Below, piece by piece: positions 53,554-62,510 of a stretch of 64,000 bases of DNA. Source of the DNA: Cohnella abietis (GTDB lineage: Bacteria; Bacillota; Bacilli; Paenibacillales; Paenibacillaceae); NCBI RefSeq assembly GCF_004295585.1, contig NZ_AP019400.1:1579501-1643500 (forward strand), written 5' to 3'. Each line of letters begins with the position of its first letter. Position 1 is the stretch's first letter. The notes under the pieces were generated by a model. The model searched no databases and was not told the DNA's origin. It saw only the letters and a list, made by a program, of their open reading frames with translations. The translations under genes and the position numbers were made by a program.

Positions 53554-54366
53554 ATGAAAGTACAAGGAATTATTTTAGATTGGGCAGGAACAGCAGTCGA
53601 TTATGGGTGCATGGCTCCGGTGCATGTATTCTTGGATATATTCAGAACAAAAGGGATCGAGCCGACGTTGGAGGAAGTACGGGCGCCAATGGGCTTTCTG
53701 AAATGGGATCATATAAAGACGATGCTGGAGATGCCGCGAATTGGCAAGCTATTCGAAGAGCAGATTGGGCGTCCCTATACGGATAGCGATGTCGATCAAA
53801 TGCACGATGAGTTTGAACCGAAGCTACTAGCAATCTTACATCAATTTGCCGATCCAATTGAGCACGTGATTAATGTAGTCGATCAATTACGGCAGACAGG
53901 CTTGAAGATCGGTGCAACAACAGGATATAACGATGCCATGATGAATATTGTTGCCAGCAAGGCAAGCGAGAACGGCTATGCACCTGACTATTGGCTAACG
54001 CCGGATTCAGTGAACGGTAAGGGACGTCCTTCTCCCTATATGATCTATAAAAATATGATTCAGCTGGATATGGGGCTGGTCTCACAGGTTGTGAAGGTTG
54101 GAGACACAGCATCAGATATACAAGAGGCAAGGAATGCCGGAGTTTGGGCAGTTGGCATCGTTAAAGGAAGCTCGATGCTAGGCTTGACTCAGGATGAAGT
54201 TAACGCAATGGAAGATAGCAAGCTTAGCGATCTAATAGAAGCAGCTAAGCAACGTTTCTTACAATATGGAGCCCATTATGTAATAGAGGACATGTCTCAG
54301 CTACCCGACATTATTGAAGCGATTAATACCCGCCTTATCGGAGGGGGACATCCAAGTGGAAATTAA
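53554..54366 (+). CDS. phnX: Phosphonoacetaldehyde hydrolase (phosphonatase)
   Basis: This 270-residue HAD-superfamily enzyme cleaves the C-P bond of phosphonoacetaldehyde to acetaldehyde and phosphate. The nucleophile is D9 (ILDWAGTAVDYG), the Schiff-base lysine is K50 (MGFLKWDHI), and the Mg site is GDTASDI. These are the PhnX-specific residues. The ATG at 53554 is chosen (GGGAG about 12 nt upstream); the frame is open upstream into phnW but without a ribosome site. The stop overlaps the next gene. Confidence 0.93.
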   Translation: MKVQGIILDWAGTAVDYGCMAPVHVFLDIFRTKGIEPTLEEVRAPMGFLKWDHIKTMLEMPRIGKLFEEQIGRPYTDSDVDQMHDEFEPKLLAILHQFADPIEHVINVVDQLRQTGLKIGATTGYNDAMMNIVASKASENGYAPDYWLTPDSVNGKGRPSPYMIYKNMIQLDMGLVSQVVKVGDTASDIQEARNAGVWAVGIVKGSSMLGLTQDEVNAMEDSKLSDLIEAAKQRFLQYGAHYVIEDMSQLPDIIEAINTRLIGGGHPSGN

Positions 54367-55714
54367 ATCTTATTTAAGAACCGAAGGCGACATTAATATA
54401 TCTCCGGAGCGTGGGCAATGGCAGGAGGCTCATTTGAGTGAGCAAACGATGGATGTGCTAGACAATGACAGCCGTTATTTTCTTCATCAATCGATGTCGA
54501 CGCCATGCTTGAATGTCATTAAGAACGCGGAAGGCATTTATTTAGAGGATATGGATGGTCGCAAAATAATAGATTTTCATGGCAATAGTGTTCATCAGGT
54601 CGGATATAAAAATCAATATGTCATTGAAGCCGTTAAGAATCAATTGGATGAGCTACCTTTCTTACCGCGTCGATATACGAGCCCTATTGCCATTCAGCTA
54701 GCTCAGAAGCTAGTTGAGCTTGCCCCGGGTGATTTGAACAGGGTGTTATTAACACCTGGAGGAACGAGTGCCATTGGATTAGCGATGAAGCTTGCAAGGA
54801 AAGCAACGGGTAAGTTCAAAACAATATCTACTTGGGATTCGTTTCACGGAGCAAGCTTAGATGCCATTTCAGTCGGGGGCGAAGGAGTATTTCGCAACGA
54901 TATGGGTCCGCTGTTACCGGGAACAGAGCATATGATGCCCTTCAATTCTTATCGCAGTATTTTAGGTGAGTGTGATGATGGTGGCATGAAGGGCTTAGAT
55001 TACTTGGAGTATGTGCTGGAAAGAGAAGGTGATGTAGGGGCTATTATTATAGAGCCTATCCGCAGCACCGATGTACAAATTCCTCCTAAGGCTTACTTTC
55101 AGCGACTGCGCCAGCTATGTGATCAATTCGGTGTTCTGCTAGTACTGGATGAAATTCCGACAGCGTTCGGAAGAACGGGGAAAATGTTCGTGCATGAGCA
55201 TTACGATATTGTGCCGGACATTGTTGTTATTGGCAAAGGATTTGGCGGTGGTGTTTTCCCGATGGCAGGGATCATAGCACGTGAAGGTCTTAATATTGCA
55301 CAAGACATTTCCCTTGGACATTACACGCACGAGAAAAGCTCTGTAGGCTGTGCAGCGGCATTGGCGACTATTGAATACATCGAAAATAATGGCTTACTTG
55401 AGCATTCAGAGCAGATGGGTGTCGTCTTGAAAAATCGGTTAACACAGATGATGAGCAAGCATGAAATCATCGGAGATGTGCGCGTTATAGGTATGCTAGC
55501 AGCGATTGAGCTAGTCAGGAGCAGGCAATCTAAGGAAAAGGCAGTAGAGGAAACGGAGAAAGTCATGTACCTGTGTATGGAAAGAGGTTTGAGCTTTAAG
55601 GTTTCTAATGGCAATGTAATTACACTAGTACCACCGTTAATTACGACCCAGGAACAGCTAGAACAAGCATTAGATATTATTGAAGCCGCAATTTCTGAAG
55701 TTTCTTCGCAATAA
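54356..55714 (+). CDS. Class III PLP enzyme, probable 1-hydroxy-2-aminoethylphosphonate ammonia-lyase (PbfA-like)
   Basis: This 452-residue class III aminotransferase-fold protein has the PLP lysine K294 in VIGKGFGGGVFPMAG, plus DEIPTAFGRTGKMF and TPGGTSAIGLAMKLAR. Genes of this family inside phnW-phnX operons encode PbfA, which converts (R)-1-hydroxy-2-aminoethylphosphonate to phosphonoacetaldehyde and ammonia and so feeds the same hydrolase. An ordinary aminotransferase cannot be ruled out. The start is GTG 54356 with GGAGGGGGA 7 nt upstream, overlapping the end of phnX by 11 bp. Confidence 0.78.
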   Translation: MEIKSYLRTEGDINISPERGQWQEAHLSEQTMDVLDNDSRYFLHQSMSTPCLNVIKNAEGIYLEDMDGRKIIDFHGNSVHQVGYKNQYVIEAVKNQLDELPFLPRRYTSPIAIQLAQKLVELAPGDLNRVLLTPGGTSAIGLAMKLARKATGKFKTISTWDSFHGASLDAISVGGEGVFRNDMGPLLPGTEHMMPFNSYRSILGECDDGGMKGLDYLEYVLEREGDVGAIIIEPIRSTDVQIPPKAYFQRLRQLCDQFGVLLVLDEIPTAFGRTGKMFVHEHYDIVPDIVVIGKGFGGGVFPMAGIIAREGLNIAQDISLGHYTHEKSSVGCAAALATIEYIENNGLLEHSEQMGVVLKNRLTQMMSKHEIIGDVRVIGMLAAIELVRSRQSKEKAVEETEKVMYLCMERGLSFKVSNGNVITLVPPLITTQEQLEQALDIIEAAISEVSSQ

Positions 55715-55750
55715 AACAACGATATAACATATGAAACAACAATAAAACAA
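55711..55750 (+). promoter_or_regulatory. Three ATRAAACAA repeats upstream of the binding-protein gene
   Basis: ATAAAACAAC (55711), ATGAAACAAC (55731) and ATAAAACAA (55742) run as direct repeats ahead of 55852, and another copy lies at 49090. This repeated-site style suits DeoR-family regulators. Confidence 0.4.
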
Positions 55751-55851
55751 ATAATTAACGTGGAATTAATCCTCCTTTTACACTGCTTGCTTATACTAAT
55801 CTTGTACGAGAGAAAAAACGAGTGAAGAGACCATAAGGAGGATACAAAGAA

Positions 55852-57225
55852 ATGAAGAAGCTTGTAGTTACTGCTTTAAGTGTGGTCATGAGCGTTGGTC
55901 TGTTAGCAGGCTGCGGAACGAAAAATGATTCTGGAAATTCAATTGCAACAGGAAGCGCCAGCAATGGAGACAACACGAAGGTAGTTACGATTTCTGTTCG
56001 TGAAAACACTTGGGGAGCACGTAAAGACAACTTTATCGAAGCTGAGAAGCGCTTGAATGAGCAGTTAAAGGCAGAAAATGTTCAAGTGAAAATCGATTGG
56101 TGGCCAGGAATTGACGATGATGAGTTGATTCTTCAATTACAAGCAGGTAAAGCAGCGGACATCTTCATTAATTCCAGTGTCGATATTGGTTGGCAGCTTG
56201 ATGCGGGTCTAATTCAAAAGATCGACTGGGTTAAAGACTCTGAAGTATTCAAAAGCGTTCCGGACTCTTATACAAATATTATGAAATATGATGGTCATTA
56301 TTATGGTGTCATTCAGGATATGGATGCTTCCCCGGTATTTATTAGCCGTAAAGCGTTACAGGGCTTAGGCTGGACGGACGAGCAGATCAACGGCTTAAGA
56401 GCGCGTGTTGATTCCGGAGATTTTACATTCGAGGATTTGGTAAATCTTGCGGACGAAGCTAAGAAAAAAAGCTTGGTTAAAATCGGATTTGCTGTAGAAG
56501 ATACAAGATTCGAAGGCTGGAACTATGCGTTTAACAACTTTAACTACAACGCAGAGCAAAACAAATTAGTGCTTGCTTCGCAAGCCAAGGACGTATATTC
56601 CTTCTGGTCCGATGCTGTGAAACGCGGAGTAATTACAGAAGGCATTGCAGATATTGATACAGATAAGGCCGCTCCTATGTTCGTTAAGGGTGAGGTTTTC
56701 GCAGAATTTGCCCGCACGGAGTTTTACCAGATGATGCGTGAAACGAACGGCATGAAGGATGATGTTGAAGGCTACAACACATGGTTTAATGACAATGTGG
56801 TCTGGATTCCAGTGCCATCAGCAGCTAAGGGAGGAAAGCCTTCTTCCTATAGTAACCCGGCTCTGATGTTCGTTGGTCCGAAAGTGGACGATGCCAAAAT
56901 GCCTTACGTACAAAAATTAATTGAGCACGTTCTTGATCCCGACCTGCAAATCAATCATACCATTGCGAGTGGTAAGCTGCCTGTAACACCTGAAGCTCAA
57001 CAGGATGAACGGTTTAAGGCGATGGAATTTTACAAGGATCACGCCTATTTGGTTCAATTTACTCGCACTCGCCCGGCACAGCCAGATTATGCAGTATTTA
57101 TTAAAGGCTACACTTTAGGTGTGGATTCCATCCTAACTAAAGGTAAATCAGCAGAAGAAGCTTACGAATTATTCAAAAAAGAAGTGAAGCAAAATGTTCC
57201 TGCAGATCATGTTGTTATTCAATAA
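55852..57225 (+). CDS. Extracellular solute-binding lipoprotein of the phosphonate-linked ABC importer
   Basis: This 457-residue protein has a lipoprotein signal (MKKLVVTALSVVMSVGLLAG then C, LAGC lipobox near residues 18-21). A family-1 (MalE-like) binding-protein body follows, including NPALMFVGPK near the C terminus. Its family points to sugars, but its place directly after phnW-phnX-PbfA suggests it binds a phosphonate conjugate such as an aminoethylphosphonate-substituted glycan piece (inference). A strong stem-loop follows it, which usually raises binding-protein levels above the permeases. Confidence 0.88.
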   Translation: MKKLVVTALSVVMSVGLLAGCGTKNDSGNSIATGSASNGDNTKVVTISVRENTWGARKDNFIEAEKRLNEQLKAENVQVKIDWWPGIDDDELILQLQAGKAADIFINSSVDIGWQLDAGLIQKIDWVKDSEVFKSVPDSYTNIMKYDGHYYGVIQDMDASPVFISRKALQGLGWTDEQINGLRARVDSGDFTFEDLVNLADEAKKKSLVKIGFAVEDTRFEGWNYAFNNFNYNAEQNKLVLASQAKDVYSFWSDAVKRGVITEGIADIDTDKAAPMFVKGEVFAEFARTEFYQMMRETNGMKDDVEGYNTWFNDNVVWIPVPSAAKGGKPSSYSNPALMFVGPKVDDAKMPYVQKLIEHVLDPDLQINHTIASGKLPVTPEAQQDERFKAMEFYKDHAYLVQFTRTRPAQPDYAVFIKGYTLGVDSILTKGKSAEEAYELFKKEVKQNVPADHVVIQ

Positions 57226-57252
57226 ATAAATCGACGCGGGCTGCGCTCTGCT

Positions 57253-57287
57253 GAAAGGAGCTCTAATCTCAGGTTAGAGCTCCTTTC
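57253..57287 (+). terminator. Stem-loop between the binding protein and permease genes
   Basis: A perfect 14-bp stem (57253-57266 with 57274-57287) and 7-nt loop with no T run. It probably acts as partial terminator or mRNA 3'-end stabiliser. Confidence 0.65.
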
Positions 57288-57322
57288 CACTTATATGATT
57301 AGGAAGTGGGTGAGAGATCGGT

Positions 57323-58255
57323 ATGGAAAGCGTAGTTCCTCCACAAAGATACAAAAAACCGTTAACGAAAAAGCTATATCCTTATTTTTTCATCATGCCG
57401 TTCGCGATACTCGTGTTCATATTTTTCGTTCTACCTGCCGTTGCAACGATAGTGATGTCCTTTACCGATTTGAACGCCTCTATGAAGCCTAAATTTATCG
57501 GATTAACTAATTTTACGAGAATATTCAATGATTACAATCTCCCGTTAATTTTATGGAACACAGCAATCTTTGCCATTCTATCGTTGCTCATCTCGTTGCT
57601 CTTTGCTTTAATCATCTCAATTGCCACACAGTATTTTCTTAAAGGCAAAGTGTCAGCTGTAATATACAGAGTGTTATGGCTTATTCCTAGTATTATTCCT
57701 GCTGTCGTCTATGTGACATTCTGGAAATATGTATTCGATCCTACCGAGGAAGGCTTCCTCAACAATATTATGCATCAACTAGGTATCGTATCTGATCCTG
57801 TATCTTGGTTTACGAAAGGCGCTATGGCCATTGTTATATTGGCAACGATCGTATCCACGATTTCAGGAGGAATGATTCTGCTGTCGGCAGCTATTAACTC
57901 GATTCCTGAGGATTTGTACAAAGCAGCTCGAGTAGATGGTGCAAGTGAGAAATCAGTTATTTTCAAAATTATCCTTCCAACCTTAAAATGGCCGCTAATG
58001 TATATTACGATATCGGAGCTCATTGGCTTTGTGTCCTCTTATTTCTTTATCATGCTGCTGACGAACGGCGGTCCAATGCGGGATACAACAACATTGTCCT
58101 TATACGCCTTTCAACAAGCGTTTAACTTGAAATATTACGGTTACGGAGCGGCTGTATCATTAATCGTCGTATTTATCTCTTTTATACTGACCCTATTCTT
58201 TTTACGCCTGTTCGATTTTAACCAAATGATTAAACCTTCAAGAATAGAAGATTAG
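57323..58255 (+). CDS. ABC transporter permease (MalF/UgpA type)
   Basis: This 310-residue protein has six predicted spans, the N-terminal block LYPYFFIMPFAILVFIFFVLP and the EAA loop PEDLYKAARVDGASEKSVIF (near residue 200). It pairs with the next permease and is energised by the ATPase at 59105. GTGAGAG precedes the ATG by about 8 nt. Confidence 0.92.
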   Translation: MESVVPPQRYKKPLTKKLYPYFFIMPFAILVFIFFVLPAVATIVMSFTDLNASMKPKFIGLTNFTRIFNDYNLPLILWNTAIFAILSLLISLLFALIISIATQYFLKGKVSAVIYRVLWLIPSIIPAVVYVTFWKYVFDPTEEGFLNNIMHQLGIVSDPVSWFTKGAMAIVILATIVSTISGGMILLSAAINSIPEDLYKAARVDGASEKSVIFKIILPTLKWPLMYITISELIGFVSSYFFIMLLTNGGPMRDTTTLSLYAFQQAFNLKYYGYGAAVSLIVVFISFILTLFFLRLFDFNQMIKPSRIED

Positions 58256-58277
58256 CATGTAAGAAGGAGATAAGATC

Positions 58278-59108
58278 ATGTCACCTAGCACACTGAAAAA
58301 AGCGCTCGTCCATACGTATATGACATTGTTTACGTTGCCGATTATAGCGATGATCGTTTGGTATTTTCTATCGGCAACAATGAACTTTACGACAGGGCAA
58401 TTTACAATGGACAATTTCTCCTTCTTCAAGGAGCCTGTGGAATATGCAGGAGTAAAGCTGCCGTTAATTTGGCCGATCGTACTAAATACGATTATGTACT
58501 CGCTGTTAATTGTCGCCATTGAGGTAGCCATATCTGTGCCTACAGCGTATGCATTCTCCAGGCTGGACTTTAAGGGGAAGAGAGCGGCGATGAAGTTTCT
58601 GTTTCTTATGAGATCTTTTCCAGGCGTCACGTTAATTATCGCGACCTTTTTCATCCTCGTTCAAATGCACTTAGTTAATACCTATTTAGGAGTGCTGTTA
58701 GTAGCGATTACGGGCTCTCTCCCAGGTCGAGTGTATATTATGAAAGGCTTCTTCGACGAAGTGCCTTGGGATATTGAATGGGCTGCAATGGTTGACGGCT
58801 GTACTCGGTTTACTGCTTTCAAAAAGGTGTTAGTCCCTTATGTATTACCTGGAATCGGCGCGATTGCTGTATTCTCGTTTCTTGGTGCATATGGGGAGTG
58901 GTTCCTCTTCAAGCTACTCATATTTAATGATGACATGCTGACGCTAGCAGGCTACTTATCTAAATTAATAACGAAGGAAAATCAAATTATTAATTACGGA
59001 TTAATTACGGCTATCGGATTGTTCTATACGCTACCGATCGTTGTGTTCTACATCTTCACCCAGAAAATATTCATGAAGGTTAATTTGGGAGGGGCTAAGC
59101 AGGTATGA
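58278..59108 (+). CDS. ABC transporter permease (MalG/UgpE type)
   Basis: This 276-residue protein has six spans and the EAA loop EWAAMVDGCTRFTAFKKVLVP (near residue 170). It is the second permease of the importer. Its stop overlaps the ATG of the ATPase gene by 4 bp, so the two are translationally coupled. Confidence 0.92.
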   Translation: MSPSTLKKALVHTYMTLFTLPIIAMIVWYFLSATMNFTTGQFTMDNFSFFKEPVEYAGVKLPLIWPIVLNTIMYSLLIVAIEVAISVPTAYAFSRLDFKGKRAAMKFLFLMRSFPGVTLIIATFFILVQMHLVNTYLGVLLVAITGSLPGRVYIMKGFFDEVPWDIEWAAMVDGCTRFTAFKKVLVPYVLPGIGAIAVFSFLGAYGEWFLFKLLIFNDDMLTLAGYLSKLITKENQIINYGLITAIGLFYTLPIVVFYIFTQKIFMKVNLGGAKQV

Positions 59109-60220
59109 TTACTTTGAAAAACATCGTGAAGGAATACGACGGCAAGCAAGAAGGAAATAAGGCTGTTGATGGTCTGGATCTGGAGATTAATAAAGGGGAA
59201 TTCGTAGCATTACTTGGCCCTTCCGGCTGTGGGAAGACGACGACCTTGATGATGCTTGCGGGGCTGCTTAAACCGACGTCGGGAGAGATTTATTTCGGTG
59301 ATAGGCTGGTCAATCATGTCGAGCCAAAGGATCGTAACATCGGGATGGTATTTCAATCGTATGCGCTATACCCTCACTTGACGGTACGGGACAACATCGC
59401 CTTCCCTTTAAGAGAAAGAAAGATTCCTAAGCAAGAGGCTTATGAGCGTGCGAAAGAAACGAGCAAAATTTTGCAAATTGATCATTTGCTTGATCGTAAG
59501 CCTTCCCAGCTATCAGGCGGACAGCAGCAACGGGTTGCGATGGCTCGGGCATTGTCCAAAAATCCAGAAATATTGCTGCTGGATGAGCCAATGTCTAATT
59601 TAGATGCGAGGCTGAAGCTAGACGTGCGTGATGAAATTCGTAAAATACAGCTTAAATTAAATGTAACAACGATTATTGTAACTCACGATCAAGAGGAGGC
59701 ACTCGCGATTTCTGATCGAGTTGCGATCTTGAATGGGGGTAAAATTCAACAATACGCACCACCGAACGAGCTATTCAACCATCCGATCAATTTATTCGTA
59801 GCCAGCTTTTTAGGTAACCCGCCTATGAACCTAATCATGGGAACAGTTGAAGAGAGGTCTGGTCATCAAGTTGTCGTCACAAGTGGCTTTGAGTTTGTTC
59901 TTCCTGAGGATAGAAGACTCGCGAAGTCGGATATGGGGAAATCTGTCCAATTCGGAATTAGGCCGCATGATATTTCGTTCTGTGATGAAACGGACAATCA
60001 AGCCATTAAGATGAAGGTTGATTTAGTTGAGCATTTAGGCAGCGGGAAGCTGGTAAAGGCAATTGATCCTCAGCAGAAGCTCGAAACAATGATTCGGCTA
60101 CTAATTGGCAATGAAATTGAGGTTAATTCGGGCGATATCGTTTATATTAAGTTTAGGGCTAGTAAGTTTCACATTTTTGATATGACGAATAATGGTCTTA
60201 ATCTTCTACAATATCGGTAA
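59105..60220 (+). CDS. ABC transporter ATP-binding protein (UgpC/MalK/MsmX type)
   Basis: This 371-residue ATPase has Walker A GPSGCGKT (38-45), the Q-loop in GMVFQSYALYPHLTV, signature LSGGQQQR, Walker B LLLDEPMSNLDA and the switch His in VTHDQEEA. The C-terminal 130 residues form the OB-type regulatory domain of MalK-like proteins. A dedicated ATPase is worth noting, because the other importers in this window have none beside them in the visible sequence. It may also serve them. Confidence 0.95.
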   Translation: MITLKNIVKEYDGKQEGNKAVDGLDLEINKGEFVALLGPSGCGKTTTLMMLAGLLKPTSGEIYFGDRLVNHVEPKDRNIGMVFQSYALYPHLTVRDNIAFPLRERKIPKQEAYERAKETSKILQIDHLLDRKPSQLSGGQQQRVAMARALSKNPEILLLDEPMSNLDARLKLDVRDEIRKIQLKLNVTTIIVTHDQEEALAISDRVAILNGGKIQQYAPPNELFNHPINLFVASFLGNPPMNLIMGTVEERSGHQVVVTSGFEFVLPEDRRLAKSDMGKSVQFGIRPHDISFCDETDNQAIKMKVDLVEHLGSGKLVKAIDPQQKLETMIRLLIGNEIEVNSGDIVYIKFRASKFHIFDMTNNGLNLLQYR

Positions 60221-60253
60221 AGCTGCTGTTAAATTATGAGGGGGAAGAGTAAG

Positions 60254-61039
60254 GTGTCTCTTGCAGGTGAAGAAAGAAAATTAAGTATAATGAATTTGCT
60301 AAATGAAAAAGGGAAAGTAATAGCGAATGAGCTTTCTCAGCTTTTTGAGGTTTCAACAGAAACGATTCGTAGAGATCTTGATGATCTCGAAAAAGAAAAC
60401 AAGCTTAAAAAGGTATACGGTGGAGCGGTTAAGTTTAAGGTGGAAGTGGAGCCCGCGCATTACGAAAGAGAGTCTATACACGCAGAGGCTAAGCGCAAAA
60501 TAGGCTTCTTAGCTGCAGGACTAATCGAGGATAACGATGTTATTGTCGTGGATGAAGGAAGCACCGCTTTGCAGATCATTCATTTCTTAGAAAATAAGCA
60601 AAACTTAACGATATTGACGAGCTCGATACCAACGCTTATGCTGCTAATTGAATACAACAAGCGTGGAACCTTTGATGGTAAAATTATTTTTATCGGTGGG
60701 GAAGTTAACGCTAAGCATCTGCGGGTATCAGGGCCAATTGCTGAGAAAATAATGGAAGACTTCTATGTCAATAAATCATTCGTTTCTGTTGACGGTGTCT
60801 CATTGGAGAATGGTATTACCAGCTACGATTACGATCGAGCTGCGTTCACAAGAAAGCTCATCCGTTCTTCAGAGACGACAATAGTTGTAGCCGATCACTC
60901 TAAAATAGTTAAACGTACGGTAGCTAAGATTGCTGATCTGAAAGATATCCATATCATTGTATCCGATCAAGAGCCTCCTGAGGGATGGTCTGATACACTT
61001 AAAAGCTTGGATTTAAGATGGATTAATCCTTTGGATTAA
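60254..61039 (+). CDS. DeoR/GlpR-family transcriptional regulator
   Basis: This 261-residue protein starts at GTG 60254, which has GAGGGGGA 8 nt upstream; an in-frame ATG at 60236 lacks one. The N-terminal winged helix has VIANELSQLFEVSTETIRRDLDDLE and KKVYGGA. The C-terminal DeoR sensor domain carries DEGSTALQIIHFL and FIGGEVNAKHLRVSG and senses a phosphorylated metabolite. It closes the phosphonate/ABC operon and probably represses it from the repeats at 49090 and 55711-55750. Confidence 0.92.
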   Translation: MSLAGEERKLSIMNLLNEKGKVIANELSQLFEVSTETIRRDLDDLEKENKLKKVYGGAVKFKVEVEPAHYERESIHAEAKRKIGFLAAGLIEDNDVIVVDEGSTALQIIHFLENKQNLTILTSSIPTLMLLIEYNKRGTFDGKIIFIGGEVNAKHLRVSGPIAEKIMEDFYVNKSFVSVDGVSLENGITSYDYDRAAFTRKLIRSSETTIVVADHSKIVKRTVAKIADLKDIHIIVSDQEPPEGWSDTLKSLDLRWINPLD

Positions 61040-61063
61040 ATAGATATATGAGTATGCTAAACC

Positions 61064-61091
61064 AGCTCCTGTGTTCTTGGGGAGCTTTTTC
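61064..61091 (+). terminator. Terminator of the phosphonate/ABC operon
   Basis: AGCTCC (61064-61069) pairs with GGAGCT (61081-61086), then TTTT. Confidence 0.65.
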
Positions 61092-61156
61092 TATGTTTAT
61101 TTTCGAATATAATGATCTCGATATCTCTACTTACTGTTGATTTCAATTGACTGAAC

Positions 61157-61185
61157 TTGACAGAATAAATGACTTGCGATAAGTT
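61157..61185 (+). promoter_or_regulatory. Candidate promoter of the LacI-family gene
   Basis: A perfect TTGACA (61157-61162) lies 17 bp from the weaker TAAGTT (61180-61185). Confidence 0.4.
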
Positions 61186-61217
61186 TTAAACAAATGAATG
61201 TTAATGGAGGAACAATA

Positions 61218-62243
61218 ATGTCGATCAGAAAGAAAAAAGTAACGATGCAAGATATAGCAGATCGTTTGGGGATATCGAAGAATTCCGTATCTTTAGCGAT
61301 TATGGATAAAAAGGGCATTAGCGATGAATTAAGAGAGAAGGTAAATCAAGTTGCAAAGAGTATGGGATATAAGTTTGCTGCTAAAGCAGATGAAAGTCAG
61401 AAAAATGTACTCATATTGGTTCCTTTTCGAGCGATGATCTATCAGGATAACGATCAATTTCAATATTATTACGATTTGGTATGGGGAATTGAGAAGAGCG
61501 CACGAGATCAAGGATTTAACGCCATCATTGCCAAAATTGATGAAGAGATGGAACGTAACCTAGAGCTTCCGAGCTTAATCTATGAAGTTCAATTTTCCAG
61601 CATTATTCTATTTGGTATCGTCGAGAAAAATTATGTGCGTACTGTATTTAATCTGGGTAAGCCATTGGTAATGCTGGACTCGTATTACATGGATATTCCT
61701 TGTTCATCCGTAACCTCGGAAAATACGGGAGGTGCTTACAAGGCAACGAAGCTATTAATTGATGCAGGACATACGGAAATTGGTTTTATTGGTCCTGTAA
61801 ATTTGGCGAGTAGTCATGCTGAACGTTGGCTAGGTTATTGGAAGGCGCATCAGGATTGTGGGATTAAGCTAAATATGGATTATTGCTTGACTGAATCAGA
61901 AGATTATAACTGCAATCTGGAAGGTATCTCCTCGTTTTATGATCATCTAAAGCAGAAGCCGACTGCCTTTTTCTGTGGAAATGACAGTATTGCCTCTAAT
62001 TTAATGGATGTATTACATACACGTGGAGTAGCGATGCCGGAAGAAGTATCGATTGTTGGATTTGATGATATTAAGATTGCTACGTTTACAACTCCGCAGC
62101 TCACAACCATTAAAGTGGATAAGATGGCGATGTGTGAAGCGACTATAGATTTGGTTCAGATTGTTATGAAAAAACCAGATACATTCATTAAGTGGCAGAT
62201 ACCTACACATTTGATTGAAAGAGACTCCGTTCTTTCTTTATGA
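61218..62243 (+). CDS. LacI-family transcriptional regulator
   Basis: This 341-residue repressor has the N-terminal helix-turn-helix VTMQDIADRLGISKNSVSLAI. A periplasmic-binding-protein-like sensor follows, with the usual IGFIGP, AFFCGNDSIA and VSIVGFDDI blocks. It should sense a sugar and control the ABC importer that begins at 62511. ATG 61218 with GGAGG 8 nt upstream is preferred to the upstream ATG at 61194. Confidence 0.92.
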   Translation: MSIRKKKVTMQDIADRLGISKNSVSLAIMDKKGISDELREKVNQVAKSMGYKFAAKADESQKNVLILVPFRAMIYQDNDQFQYYYDLVWGIEKSARDQGFNAIIAKIDEEMERNLELPSLIYEVQFSSIILFGIVEKNYVRTVFNLGKPLVMLDSYYMDIPCSSVTSENTGGAYKATKLLIDAGHTEIGFIGPVNLASSHAERWLGYWKAHQDCGIKLNMDYCLTESEDYNCNLEGISSFYDHLKQKPTAFFCGNDSIASNLMDVLHTRGVAMPEEVSIVGFDDIKIATFTTPQLTTIKVDKMAMCEATIDLVQIVMKKPDTFIKWQIPTHLIERDSVLSL

Positions 62244-62431
62244 TTTTGTAAAGTTAAGTAATGTTGTTTACAAATGACTATAATTGCAAATATAGGCAAA
62301 TAAAGTGGGTGCGAACCTGTTTTTTTTGCGTTTTTTTTCAATTTTTATTCGCTTGAACTGTTAATTACTGTGATAATACAGAATGACTCAAATATATTGT
62401 GTAAAAGTAATTAAAAGTAACGTTATTTTGG

Positions 62432-62487
62432 TTTACAAACAGCTTGACTGTTGATACAATGATTTCAGCGCCCTATAAGCGCTTACA
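62432..62487 (+). promoter_or_regulatory. Promoter and cre-like site of the last ABC operon
   Basis: TTTACA (62432-62437), 17-bp spacer and TACAAT (62455-62460). The minus strand of 62474-62487 reads TGTAAGCGCTTATA, matching the cre consensus at 13 of 14 positions just downstream of the predicted start, a classic place for CcpA repression. Confidence 0.65.
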
Positions 62488-62510
62488 TTATCGTACTAGG
62501 GGGAAATTAG

